The notes under the pieces were generated by a model. That model was given only the letters and a program-made list of their open reading frames with translations, was not told where the DNA came from and did not search any database. From contig CAWIMQ010000004.1 of assembly GCA_963837265.1 (NCBI GenBank), positions 476,477 through 540,476 on the forward strand: 64,000 nucleotides of DNA, read 5' to 3'. The translations under genes were made by a program, and so were the position numbers. This stretch comes from DATBLE01 sp963837265. Its GTDB lineage: Bacteria; Actinomycetota; Thermoleophilia; Gaiellales; Gaiellaceae. The first letter of the stretch is position 1. Every line of letters starts with the position of its first letter. This document shows positions 1 to 7,487 of the stretch, in pieces.

Positions 1-75
1 GTCGATCTCGTAGTCGCGGAGCGCCCGCTCGCCGGTCTCGGGGTCGTACCGCCAGATCTTGAGTGCTACATCCAT
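1..75 (-). CDS. sdhB: Succinate dehydrogenase iron-sulfur subunit, second copy (N-terminus only)
   Basis: Only the first 25 codons lie in the window; the gene runs off the left edge. The peptide starts MDVALKIWRYDPETGE and matches the opening beta-strand of canonical SdhB/FrdB, where an R-Y-[DN]-P motif precedes the plant-type [2Fe-2S] domain. The ATG at 75 is preceded on the minus strand by the purine-rich stretch AAAAAGAGGG, a plausible ribosome binding site. It follows the second flavoprotein gene by 113 nt of repeats, so the two probably form one enzyme pair. This N-terminus differs from the other SdhB (1911-2651), which opens with RVWRGD, so it is a distinct paralogue. The identification rests on the short start and on context. 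Confidence 0.72.
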   Translation of the reverse strand, partial: MDVALKIWRYDPETGERALRDYEID

Positions 76-86
76 CAGCTGTTTGC

Positions 87-169
87 CCTCTTTTTGTGCC
101 TTCGAGCCTCTTTTTGTGCCTTCTAGCCTCTTTTTTGTGCCTTTTTGCCTTCCCCTAGCCTTCCCCTAG
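87..169. repeat. Tandem purine/pyrimidine repeats between sdhA2 and sdhB2
   Basis: On the plus strand three units of 20-21 bp beginning CCTCTTTTTGTGCC (87-106, 107-126, 127-147) are followed by two perfect 11-bp units CCTTCCCCTAG (148-158, 159-169). In the transcribed (minus) sense this is a leader full of AAAAAGAGG and GGGGAAGG, so several Shine-Dalgarno-like sites precede the sdhB2 ATG at 75. It is the most A/T-biased stretch of this end of the window. Confidence 0.85.
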
Positions 170-192
170 CCATTCGCGAAGCGAATGGCTAG
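166..192 (-). promoter_or_regulatory. Intercistronic hairpin overlapping the sdhA2 stop codon
   Basis: A perfect 12-bp inverted repeat (CTAGCCATTCGC at 166-177, GCGAATGGCTAG at 181-192) with a 3-nt loop. The arm contains the TAG stop of sdhA2 (189-191). There is no U-tract typical of an intrinsic terminator, and sdhB2 follows, so an RNA-stabilising or processing role is more likely. A similar hairpin follows sdhA1 (2695-2716). Confidence 0.75.
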
Positions 193-1871
193 TACACCCT
201 CGCTTCCGGTTGCCATTTCGTGACTGTCACCGGCTTCCAGTCGAGGACCGGCCGGTCGGCGATCCAGCGGACGATCGTGTGTCTCATGTAGCCCGCATCA
301 TCCCGGTTCGGGTAGTCGTGCGGCCGGGCGTGCGCGCCGCGGCTCTCCTTCCGCGCCAGGCCCGACTCGACCATGCAGTCGGCCAGCTCCAGCAGGAAGC
401 CGAGCTCGAGCGCCTGCGTCAGGTCGTTGTTGAAGACGTTCCCCTTGTCCTCGACGAGGACGTGCTCGTAGCGCTCGCGCAGGCCGGCGACGATCTGCTC
501 CTGCCGCTGCATCTGGTCGTCCCGCCGGAAGACGCCGAAGTTCTCGTGCATCGTCTCGCCGAGCTCGTCGCGGATCCGCCACGGCCGCTCGCCCTCCGTG
601 CGGTCGAGGAGCGTCTTCAGCTCGCGCTCGGCGTCGGAGACCGCGCTCTCGGGGACGGTGACCGTCGTGTGCGAGAGCGCCCACTCGGCCGCGTGGCGGC
701 CGGTGCGCTTCCCGTAGGTGATCGTCTCCATCAGCGCGTTGCCGCCGAGCCGGTTGGCGCCGTGGACCGAGACGCAGGCGCACTCGCCGGCGGCGTAGAG
801 GCCCTCGAGCTCGGTGCTCCCCCAGACGTCGACGTCGATGCCCCCCATGTGGTAGTGGGCGCCCGGACGGACCGGGATCGGCTCCTTGATCGGGTCGACG
901 TTGACGAACACCATCGACAGCTCGCGCGTGCCGTGCAGCCGCTCGACGATCGTCTCGGCGCCGAGGTGGCGGAGGTCGAGGAGGACGTTGCCGTCGATGC
1001 CGCGCCCCTCGTCGATCTCGGTCTGCTCGGCGCGCGAGATGACGTCGCGGGAGGCGAGCTCCATCGCGTTCGGCGCGTAGCGGGTCAGGAACCGCTCGCC
1101 CTCGGCATTCAGGAGGAACGCACCCTCGCCGCGGCACCCCTCGGTGATCAGCACCCCGGACGGCGCCAGGGTGGTCGGGTGGAACTGCATCATCTCCATG
1201 TCCTTCAGCGGCACGCCGACGCGTAGGGCCATCGCCATCCCGTCGCCCGTGCACGCGTAGGCGTTCGTCGTGCCGACGTACAGCCGGCCGGCGCCGCCCG
1301 TGCACAGGATCACCGTCTTCGCCTTGATCGTCTCCAGGCCGCCGTGCAGGAGGTCCCAGCAGATGACGCCCTGGCAGCGGCCGTCGTCGACGACGAGCTT
1401 CCAGGCGAAGTGCTCGTCGTAGACCCGCAGGTCGCGCTTCGTCACCTGCTCGTAGAGCACGGAGACGAGCACGTGACCGGTGATGTCGGCGGCGTAGGCG
1501 GTGCGGGGCTCGCCGGCGGCCCCGAACGGACGCTGTGCGATCCGGCCGTCCTCGGTGCGCGAGAAGACCGCGCCCCAGTTCTCGAGCTGGTAGACGTCGC
1601 CGGGTGCCTCGTTGCAGAGGATCTCGATCGCGTCCTGGTCGCCCAGGTAGTCGGAGCCCTTGACCGTGTCGTAGGCGTGCTCCTCCGGGCTGTCCTCCGA
1701 GGCGTTGCCGAGCGCCGCGTTGATCCCGCCCTCGGCTGCGGCCGAGTGGCTGCGCACCGGGTGGAGCTTCGAGACGAGGGCCACGTCGGCGCCGATTTCG
1801 AATGCCTCGATCGCCGCCCGCATGCCCGCGAGCCCGGCGCCGACCACGAGGACGTCATGGGTGCCCCCCAT
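189..1871 (-). CDS. sdhA: Succinate dehydrogenase/fumarate reductase flavoprotein, second copy
   Basis: This 560-residue flavoprotein oxidises succinate to fumarate at a covalently bound FAD. The N-terminal Rossmann motif GAGLAGMRAAIEA is followed by SHSAAAEGG, whose His is the expected FAD attachment site. The capping-domain and active-site motifs QFHPTTL, GCRGEGAFL and HGANRLGGNAL are present, as is the C-terminal ESRGAHARPHDYPNRDD block. Length is typical of FrdA/SdhA. It starts at an ATG 39 nt after sdhB1 and is followed by a partial SdhB-like gene, so it belongs to a second flavoprotein/iron-sulfur pair in the same operon. Aspartate oxidase (NadB) is related, but the SdhB partner argues against it. 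No second membrane anchor is seen inside the window. Confidence 0.9.
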   Translation of the reverse strand: MGGTHDVLVVGAGLAGMRAAIEAFEIGADVALVSKLHPVRSHSAAAEGGINAALGNASEDSPEEHAYDTVKGSDYLGDQDAIEILCNEAPGDVYQLENWGAVFSRTEDGRIAQRPFGAAGEPRTAYAADITGHVLVSVLYEQVTKRDLRVYDEHFAWKLVVDDGRCQGVICWDLLHGGLETIKAKTVILCTGGAGRLYVGTTNAYACTGDGMAMALRVGVPLKDMEMMQFHPTTLAPSGVLITEGCRGEGAFLLNAEGERFLTRYAPNAMELASRDVISRAEQTEIDEGRGIDGNVLLDLRHLGAETIVERLHGTRELSMVFVNVDPIKEPIPVRPGAHYHMGGIDVDVWGSTELEGLYAAGECACVSVHGANRLGGNALMETITYGKRTGRHAAEWALSHTTVTVPESAVSDAERELKTLLDRTEGERPWRIRDELGETMHENFGVFRRDDQMQRQEQIVAGLRERYEHVLVEDKGNVFNNDLTQALELGFLLELADCMVESGLARKESRGAHARPHDYPNRDDAGYMRHTIVRWIADRPVLDWKPVTVTKWQPEARVY

Positions 1872-1910
1872 CCGAGGGGTGAAGCTATCGGAAACCGGCC
1901 GAGGGCCGCG

Positions 1911-2651
1911 TCAGGTTCGTCTGCGCCGCGCGAGCCGGCCGACGAGCCTCGCGAGCGGGTCGTAGCGGCGGTCGACGACGCGCTCCTTCAGCGGGATGAT
2001 CGCGTTGTCCGTGATCTTGATGTCCTGCGGGCAGACGTCGCCGCAGCACTTGGTGATGTTGCAGAGCCCGAGCCCGCCCTCGGCCGAGACGAGGCCCGTG
2101 CGGTCGAGCGCGTCGAGCGGGTGCATCTCCAGGCTCGCCACCCGGACCATGAACCGCGGCCCGAAGTACTGCGGCTGCAGCCGGTGGTCGCGGAGCACGT
2201 GACAGACGTCCTGGCAGAGGAAGCACTCGATGCACTTGCGGAACTCGCCCATGCGGTCGACGTCCTCCTGGCCGATCAGCCACTCGGCATCCGGCTTCGG
2301 CGTGAAGGGCGGGATCCGCTTGTTCACCTCGTAGTTCCACGACACGTCGCTGACGAGGTCGCGGACGAGCGGGAACGCCCGTAGGGGCTCGACCGTGATC
2401 GGTTCGTCCTCGGGCAGCGCGTCGAGGCGCGTCTTGCACATCAGCTTCGGCCTGCCGTTGATCTCCGCCCCGCAGCAGCCGCAGTGCGCGGCCTTGCAGT
2501 TCCAACGCACGGCGAGATCCTTCGCCTGGCTGCGCTGGATCTCGAGCACGGCGTCGAGGACGACCATGCCCGTCTGTGCCTCGAGCTCGTAGTCGGCGAA
2601 GGAGCCGCCGCTCGCGTCGCCGCGCCAGACCCGGAGCGCCCGTCCGCTCAT
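1911..2651 (-). CDS. sdhB: Succinate dehydrogenase iron-sulfur subunit (Sdh1-type)
   Basis: A 246-residue electron-transfer subunit carrying [2Fe-2S], [4Fe-4S] and [3Fe-4S] clusters from SdhA to the membrane anchor. The first cluster is bound by the Cys-rich WNCKAAHCGCCGAE region with a later MCKTRL Cys; the others by CIECFLCQDVC and CNITKCCGDVCPQDI. It opens with RVWRGDASGG, characteristic of the actinobacterial three-gene Sdh1 complex. The ATG at 2651 has GGAAGGA ten bases upstream. It lies between sdhA1 and sdhA2 on the same strand, separated from sdhA1 by a hairpin. The first cluster shows an extra Cys (CGCC), which I note but do not interpret. Confidence 0.93.
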   Translation of the reverse strand: MSGRALRVWRGDASGGSFADYELEAQTGMVVLDAVLEIQRSQAKDLAVRWNCKAAHCGCCGAEINGRPKLMCKTRLDALPEDEPITVEPLRAFPLVRDLVSDVSWNYEVNKRIPPFTPKPDAEWLIGQEDVDRMGEFRKCIECFLCQDVCHVLRDHRLQPQYFGPRFMVRVASLEMHPLDALDRTGLVSAEGGLGLCNITKCCGDVCPQDIKITDNAIIPLKERVVDRRYDPLARLVGRLARRRRT

Positions 2652-2694
2652 GCCCGTGCATTCCTTCCGGTCGAAGCCTCGGCTGCCTCTCTAA

Positions 2695-2716
2695 CCATTT
2701 CGCGCGAGCGAAATGG
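2695..2716 (-). promoter_or_regulatory. Intercistronic hairpin after sdhA1
   Basis: A perfect 9-bp inverted repeat (CCATTTCGC at 2695-2703, GCGAAATGG at 2708-2716) with a 4-base loop, starting two bases after the sdhA1 stop codon and before sdhB1. It shares the CCATT-CGC/GCG-AATGG arms with the hairpin after sdhA2 (166-192), so each flavoprotein gene is followed by a related structure. Confidence 0.75.
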
Positions 2717-2718
2717 CC

Positions 2719-4461
2719 TCATTCCGGCTCGACCTCCACTCCGGCCTCCGCCGCCTTGCGCTCCTCGACGAGCGGCGCGAGGCTCTCGACGGAACGCACC
2801 GGCCGGGGCTCGAGCTGCATCCCGTCGGCACTCTTCCGGATCACGATGTTCCGGCCGCCCCAGCGCTCGTCGTAGTCGGGGAAGTCCGTCCGGCTGTGCG
2901 CGCCACGGCTCTCCTCGCGCATCAGCGCCGCCCTCGCCACCGCCTCGGCGACCGTGAGCTGGTTCGGCAGGTCGCGGCACAGGTGCCAGCCCGGATTCCA
3001 CTCCTTGCCGGGGAGCGGCGCACGAGCCCTCGCCGCGCGTGCCTTCAGCGAGTCGAGCTTCCCGATCGCCGCGGTGAGCCCCTCGGCCTCCCGGAAGATT
3101 CCGACCAGTTCCTGCATCGTCTGCTGGAGGTCGCCCTGGACCTCGTACGGGTCCTCGCCGGCCCCCTCGAGGGATCTCTCCATCTCGGCGGTCGCGGCGG
3201 CGACCTGGTCGTCGTGGAGGACAGGCGCCTCGGCGCCGGCGGCGTGGGCGCCCGCATGCTCGCCTGCCCGCCTGCCGAACACGAGGATGTCGGAGAGCGA
3301 GTTGCCGCCGAGCCGGTTCGCGCCGTTCATGCCGCCGGTACACTCGCCCGCTCCGAAGAGTCCGGGGACGGCGGTCGCACCCGTGTCCGAGTCGACCACG
3401 AGCCCGCCCATGAAGTAGTGGCAGGTCGGGCCGACCTCCATCGGCTGCTTCGTGATGTCCACGCTCGCGAGCTCCAGGAACTGCGCATACATGCCGGGAA
3501 GCTTCTTCTTCACCATCTCCGCCGACAGGTGCGAGACGTCGAGGTAGACGCCGCCGTGCTCCGTCCCCCGGCCCTCCTTCACCTCGGTGTAGATCGCCCG
3601 CGCCACGACGTCGCGGGTCGAGAGCTCGAGCCGCTTCGGGTCATAGCGCTCCATGAACCGCTCGCCGTCCCTGTTCCGCAAGATCCCGCCCTCGCCGCGA
3701 ACGGCCTCGGTGACCAGCAGGCCGATCACGCCGGGCGGCCAGACCATCCCGGTCGGGTGGAACTGGACGAACTCCATGTCGACGAGCTCGGCGCCGGCGT
3801 CGTAGCCGAGGGCGTGCCCGTCACCGGTGGTCTCCCACGAGTTCGAGTTGATGCGCCAGGCCTTCCCGGCGCCGCCGGTCGCCATCACGATCGCCTTTGC
3901 ACCGAAGGCGACGTACCTGCCGTCGAAGCGCCGGTAGGCGAAGGCCCCGCAGACCCGGTCGCCGTCCTTGAGCAGGCGGGTGACGATGTACTCCATGTAG
4001 ACCTCGATGCCGCTGTGCACCGCCTTGTCCTGGAGCGTCCGGAGCAGCTCGAGGCCGGTACGGTCGCCGATGTGGACCAGACGGCGGTAGGTGTGGCCGC
4101 CGAACGGCCGCTGCGACATCTTCCGGTCGGGCGTCCGGTCGAAGACCGCGCCCCACCGCTCGAGCTCCTCGACGCGGTCGGGCGCCTCCTTGGCGTGGAG
4201 CTCCACCATCCGCCAGTTGTTCAGGTACTTGCCGCCGAACATCGTGTCCTGGAAGTGCACCCGCCAGTTGTCGTCGGGGGCGACGTTCCCGAACGAGGCG
4301 GCGACGCCGCCCTCGGCCATCACGGTGTGCGCCTTCCCGAGCAGCGACTTGCAGACGACCGCCGTCCTCGCACCGCTCTCGGCCGCGGCGATCGCGGCGC
4401 GCAGGCCCGCGCCGCCGGCGCCGATCACGATCACGTCGTAGTCGTGCCGCTCCGCGTCCAA
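2719..4461 (-). CDS. sdhA: Succinate dehydrogenase flavoprotein subunit (Sdh1-type)
   Basis: A 580-residue catalytic flavoprotein of complex II. It has the dinucleotide fold VIVIGAGGAGLRAA near residue 10, the FAD-linking His in KAHTVMAEGG, active-site blocks QFHPTGMVWP and VRGEGGILRN, the MNGANRLGGNSLSD motif, and the C-terminal SRGAHSRTDFPDYD. The reading frame starts at a TTG (4461) one base after the stop of the membrane subunit, with GAGG about 12 bases upstream, so translation is probably coupled. Together with 4463-5236 and 1911-2651 it forms a three-gene Sdh1 complex like that of mycobacteria. It is clearly diverged from the second flavoprotein at 189-1871, not a recent duplicate. Confidence 0.94.
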   Translation of the reverse strand: MDAERHDYDVIVIGAGGAGLRAAIAAAESGARTAVVCKSLLGKAHTVMAEGGVAASFGNVAPDDNWRVHFQDTMFGGKYLNNWRMVELHAKEAPDRVEELERWGAVFDRTPDRKMSQRPFGGHTYRRLVHIGDRTGLELLRTLQDKAVHSGIEVYMEYIVTRLLKDGDRVCGAFAYRRFDGRYVAFGAKAIVMATGGAGKAWRINSNSWETTGDGHALGYDAGAELVDMEFVQFHPTGMVWPPGVIGLLVTEAVRGEGGILRNRDGERFMERYDPKRLELSTRDVVARAIYTEVKEGRGTEHGGVYLDVSHLSAEMVKKKLPGMYAQFLELASVDITKQPMEVGPTCHYFMGGLVVDSDTGATAVPGLFGAGECTGGMNGANRLGGNSLSDILVFGRRAGEHAGAHAAGAEAPVLHDDQVAAATAEMERSLEGAGEDPYEVQGDLQQTMQELVGIFREAEGLTAAIGKLDSLKARAARARAPLPGKEWNPGWHLCRDLPNQLTVAEAVARAALMREESRGAHSRTDFPDYDERWGGRNIVIRKSADGMQLEPRPVRSVESLAPLVEERKAAEAGVEVEPE

Positions 4462-4462
4462 C

Positions 4463-5236
4463 TCAGAAGATCCTCGGGTCGTGGAACACCCCGGCTGAGG
4501 CGAGCCGGATGTAGAGGTCGGTCGCGGCGACGCTGGCCAGGCTGATCCAGGCCCACTCCATGTGTCGCAGGTTGAGCCTGCTCACGCCGCGCCAGGCGCG
4601 ATAGCGCGCCCGCGCGGCGGGGGTGCAGGTGAAGCAGTCGAGCTTGCCTCCGACGAGGTGCCGGAGCGAGTTGCATCCGAATGTGAAGAGCGTCAGGAAG
4701 ACGACGTTGGCCAGCATGATCAGCGTCCCCAGCCCGAGCCCTGCGTGCAGCGAGCCGTCCGAGGTGCGGAAGAGGAACGCGCGGCCGGCGTCGTACCAGA
4801 GAAACCCGAGCACGACCGTCGCCAGGTACAGGAAGTAGCGGTGGACGTTCTGCAGGACGAAGGGGAACGAGGCCTCGCCCCGGTAACGCTCGCGACGGGG
4901 CCCGGCGACGGCGCAGGCCGGGGGGGCGAGGAAGAACGACCGGTAGTAGGCCTTGCGGTAGTAGTAGCAGGTGACCCGCAGGCCGAGCGGTACCCACATG
5001 ACGAAGAACGCGTACGTGTCGAAGGGCACGCCCCAGCTCCTCAGGTCGGGCGAGTAGAACGGCGAGAGGTAGTGCGCTCCGTGGCCCGTGTACAGGAAGT
5101 CCGAGCCCATCGCGGCGATCACGAGCGAGTAGACGCCGAAGGCCGACAGGCCGGCGCCGGTGATCAGGGGTGCGAGCCACCAGCGGTCGCGCCTCGAGGT
5201 CGCGCCGAGACGCGCCGCTGCGGCCGGCGTGCTCAC
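4463..5236 (-). CDS. sdhC: Succinate dehydrogenase membrane anchor (cytochrome b-type subunit)
   Basis: A 257-residue integral membrane protein with about five hydrophobic segments (for example LITGAGLSAFGVYSLVIAAM and ATVVLGFLWYDAG). Several His residues suit haem b binding, and a Cys-containing cytoplasmic loop LDCFTCTPAARAR is followed by the RHMEWAWISLASVAATD helix. This is the single-anchor architecture of the actinobacterial Sdh1 complex, passing electrons from SdhB to menaquinone. It starts at GTG 5236, 46 nt downstream of pckA on the same strand. No strong ribosome binding site is visible, so the start is less certain than the identity. Confidence 0.85.
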   Translation of the reverse strand: MSTPAAAARLGATSRRDRWWLAPLITGAGLSAFGVYSLVIAAMGSDFLYTGHGAHYLSPFYSPDLRSWGVPFDTYAFFVMWVPLGLRVTCYYYRKAYYRSFFLAPPACAVAGPRRERYRGEASFPFVLQNVHRYFLYLATVVLGFLWYDAGRAFLFRTSDGSLHAGLGLGTLIMLANVVFLTLFTFGCNSLRHLVGGKLDCFTCTPAARARYRAWRGVSRLNLRHMEWAWISLASVAATDLYIRLASAGVFHDPRIF

Positions 5237-5282
5237 GGCGTGACGCTATGCGAGCCCACGACGCCTCGCCTCCGTAGTTTTC

Positions 5283-6872
5283 CTAGACGGTAGGCCCGGC
5301 CGCGGTCACGGTCGGCCCCGCCGACTCCGCGAACTGCTCGAAGTTCACCCGAAACATCCGCGCGAGCTCACGGGCCCTGCGGTCGTACGCGTCCGGGTCA
5401 CGCCAGGTGGAGCGCGGGTCGAGGAGAGCCTCGTCGACACCCGGCACGGACACCGGCACCTCGAAGCCGAATACCGGATCTACCCGGTACTCGACGCTCC
5501 GCAGGCCCTCGTCGAGCGCAGCCCGCAGGAGCGCCCGCGTCGCCGAGATCGGCATCCGGTGTCCCTCGCCGAACGGCCCGCCCGTCCATCCCGTGTTCAC
5601 CAGCCAGACGGTCGCGTGCGGGTGGGCGACCAACTTCTCGCCGAGCATCCGCGCGTAGACCGAGGGCTGCTGCGGCAGGAACGGCGCCCCGAAGCAGGTC
5701 GAGAAGGTCGCCTGCGGCTCGGTGACGCCGATCTCGGTGCCGGCCACCTTCGCGGTGTATCCGGAGAGGAAGTAGAACATCGCCTGGTCACGGGTCAGGC
5801 GCGCGATCGGCGGGAGGATGCCGAACGCGTCGGCGGTGAGCATGATCACCGCGCCGGGGTGGCCGGCCTGCTTCGTCGGCAGCGCGTTCCCGACCTGCTC
5901 GAGCCTGTAGGCGGCGCGCGTGTTCTCGGTCTTCGAGCCGTCGTCGAGGTCGAGAACGCCGTTCTCGTCCACGACCACGTTCTCGAGGATCGTGCCGAAC
6001 GTGCGGGTCATCCGGTGGATCTCCGGCTCGGCCTCGGCCGACAGGCGGATCACCTTCGCGTAGCAGCCTCCCTCGAGGTTGAAGATGCCGCCGTCGCCCC
6101 AGCCGTGCTCGTCGTCGCCGATCAGCGAGCGATCCGGATCGGCGGAGAGGGTCGTCTTCCCGGTGCCGGACAGCCCGAAGAAGATCGCCACCCGCCCGTG
6201 GTCGTCGACGTTCGCGGAGCAGTGCATCGGCAGGACGCGCTCGAGCGGGAGCCGGTCGTTCATCAGCGTGAAGACCGACTTCTTGATTTCGCCCCCGTAG
6301 AAGGTGCCCCCGATCAGCACCTCGGCGCGGGTCGGGTGGAGGACGACGAACGTGCCGGTGCGGGTCCCGTCGCTCTCCGGGTCGGCCTCGACCTCGGGCG
6401 CGTGCAGGACGAGCGCGTCCGGGTCGAACTCGTCGAGCTCGTCCGGAGCGGGCTCGATGAACATCGTCTTCGCGAAGAGGGCGTGATAGGGCCGGCCGGT
6501 GATCACGCGTACGGCGAGCCGGTGCGCCGCGTCGGCGCCGGCGAAGGCGTCGACGACGTACAGGTCCCCTGCCTCCAGATGGCCGGTGACCTTGGCCCGC
6601 AGGCCGTCGAAGCGCGCCTCGGAGAACGGCTGGTTAACCTTCCCCCACCAGATCCGATCCTCGGAGCCCGGCTCGCGGACGACGAACTTGTCCGTCGGCG
6701 AGCGTCCGGTGAAGCGTCCGGTGTCCACGCACAGCGGGCCTCCTTCGGCGAGGCTGCCCTCGCCGCGCGCGAGCGCGTGGGTGTAGAGAAGAGCCGTCGT
6801 CGGGTTTCGGTGGACGCGACGCTCGGGGCTCAACCCGTGCAGATCCAGCGGCGTCTCGGTGGTGATCGCGAT
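5283..6872 (-). CDS. pckA: Phosphoenolpyruvate carboxykinase (ATP)
   Basis: About 529 residues; converts oxaloacetate and ATP to PEP and CO2, linking the TCA cycle to gluconeogenesis. It has the N-terminal TGRSPTDKFVV block, the P-loop GLSGTGKTTLSADP near residue 235, the metal-binding GDDEHGWGDGGIFNLEGG and the adenine-side VGNALPTKQ region. No ATG, GTG or TTG sits behind the only good ribosome binding site (AAGGAGG at 6880-6886). The codon seven bases after it is ATC (6870-6872), giving a protein of family length; the first standard in-frame start is TTG at 6833, which lacks such a site. I place the start at ATC on that basis. It lies in a co-directional run with sdh. Confidence 0.9.
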   Translation of the reverse strand: MAITTETPLDLHGLSPERRVHRNPTTALLYTHALARGEGSLAEGGPLCVDTGRFTGRSPTDKFVVREPGSEDRIWWGKVNQPFSEARFDGLRAKVTGHLEAGDLYVVDAFAGADAAHRLAVRVITGRPYHALFAKTMFIEPAPDELDEFDPDALVLHAPEVEADPESDGTRTGTFVVLHPTRAEVLIGGTFYGGEIKKSVFTLMNDRLPLERVLPMHCSANVDDHGRVAIFFGLSGTGKTTLSADPDRSLIGDDEHGWGDGGIFNLEGGCYAKVIRLSAEAEPEIHRMTRTFGTILENVVVDENGVLDLDDGSKTENTRAAYRLEQVGNALPTKQAGHPGAVIMLTADAFGILPPIARLTRDQAMFYFLSGYTAKVAGTEIGVTEPQATFSTCFGAPFLPQQPSVYARMLGEKLVAHPHATVWLVNTGWTGGPFGEGHRMPISATRALLRAALDEGLRSVEYRVDPVFGFEVPVSVPGVDEALLDPRSTWRDPDAYDRRARELARMFRVNFEQFAESAGPTVTAAGPTV

Positions 6873-6879
6873 CTTGCTG

Positions 6880-6886
6880 CCTCCTT
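6880..6886 (-). promoter_or_regulatory. Strong ribosome binding site in front of an ATC codon (pckA)
   Basis: On the minus strand AAGGAGG is followed after CAGCAAG (7 nt) by ATC in the pckA frame. This is a near-perfect Shine-Dalgarno at ideal spacing from a non-standard start codon, and it decides the start chosen for pckA. Confidence 0.65.
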
Positions 6887-6898
6887 CGGATCCGAATC

Positions 6899-7321
6899 CT
6901 ACGCGCGCCGGGTGAGCAGGCGGTGAACGTGCATCCGCACGCGGCGGCCGACGACGGTCGCCTCCGCCACGCAGAGCGCCTCGTTGACCCACCCGTATCG
7001 TTCGTGGTCCGACTCCAGGGTCATCGCCAGGGCGACCTCGAAGGTGCGGCCGTCGCCTGCACGGCGGCCGAGGCCGGCGAGAGAGAAGACGATCCGCGCG
7101 CCGTCGTCCGTGGCGATCGCGCCCGCGAGGTCGGCGAGGAGGACGCCGTCCCCGCGGACGCGCGGGTTGTTCGAGAACCGAACCGCGCCCTCGACGCGTG
7201 GCCCGGTCGCCCGGCCCGAGCCCGAGGCGTAGCCGACCCCGTCGAGGCCGCCGTACGGCCGCACGACCACGTACTCCCCTTCGTAGCGCAGGTCGAGGTC
7301 GAAGATGTGCTCCAGCCTCAT
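6899..7321 (-). CDS. DUF3237 family protein
   Basis: A soluble protein of 140 residues starting MRLEHIFDLDLRY at ATG 7321. The alternating hydrophobic pattern with VEGAVRFSNNPRVRGDGVL and DGARIVFSLAGLG matches the small beta-rich DUF3237 family (one domain, about 140-160 residues). Its biochemical function is unknown to me. It ends 26 nt upstream of the pckA start on the same strand, so the two may be co-transcribed. A longer version could start 18 codons upstream, but the extra residues are Arg/Pro-rich and look like translated intergenic DNA. Confidence 0.7.
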   Translation of the reverse strand: MRLEHIFDLDLRYEGEYVVVRPYGGLDGVGYASGSGRATGPRVEGAVRFSNNPRVRGDGVLLADLAGAIATDDGARIVFSLAGLGRRAGDGRTFEVALAMTLESDHERYGWVNEALCVAEATVVGRRVRMHVHRLLTRRA

Positions 7322-7373
7322 CCGCGCGCGCCAGCCTACACGGCCGGCCGCGCGCGGCACGCGCGGCCGATCC

Positions 7374-7449
7374 AAGTAACACAGTGTTACAAGGCGGGAG
7401 AACCGCCCGGACTGCGGGCCGTCTCAGCAAGTGGCACCATGTTGCAAGG
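7374..7449. repeat. Pair of palindromic TTGYAACAC-type repeats
   Basis: Two copies of an imperfect palindrome: AAGTAACACAGTGTTACAA at 7374-7392 (GTAACAC-A-GTGTTAC) and CAAGTGGCACCATGTTGCAA at 7428-7447, offset by 54 bp. A related pair with almost the same offset lies at 51794-51865. The element sits between a DUF3237 gene (minus) and a recombinase gene (plus). Confidence 0.7.
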
Positions 7450-7487
7450 CGTACAGGGGTTACCGGGCGAGCCGCGAACTCGGACCC

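Noticed and set aside
189..1871. L-aspartate oxidase (NadB) as identity of the second flavoprotein
   Set aside because: An SdhB-like gene follows directly and the rest of the operon is complex II; no nad genes are near.
7374..7392. Possible dif recombination site beside the xerC-like gene
   Set aside because: The palindrome arms are separated by one base; dif sites have 11-bp arms around a 6-bp centre, and the motif recurs at cydB and elsewhere.
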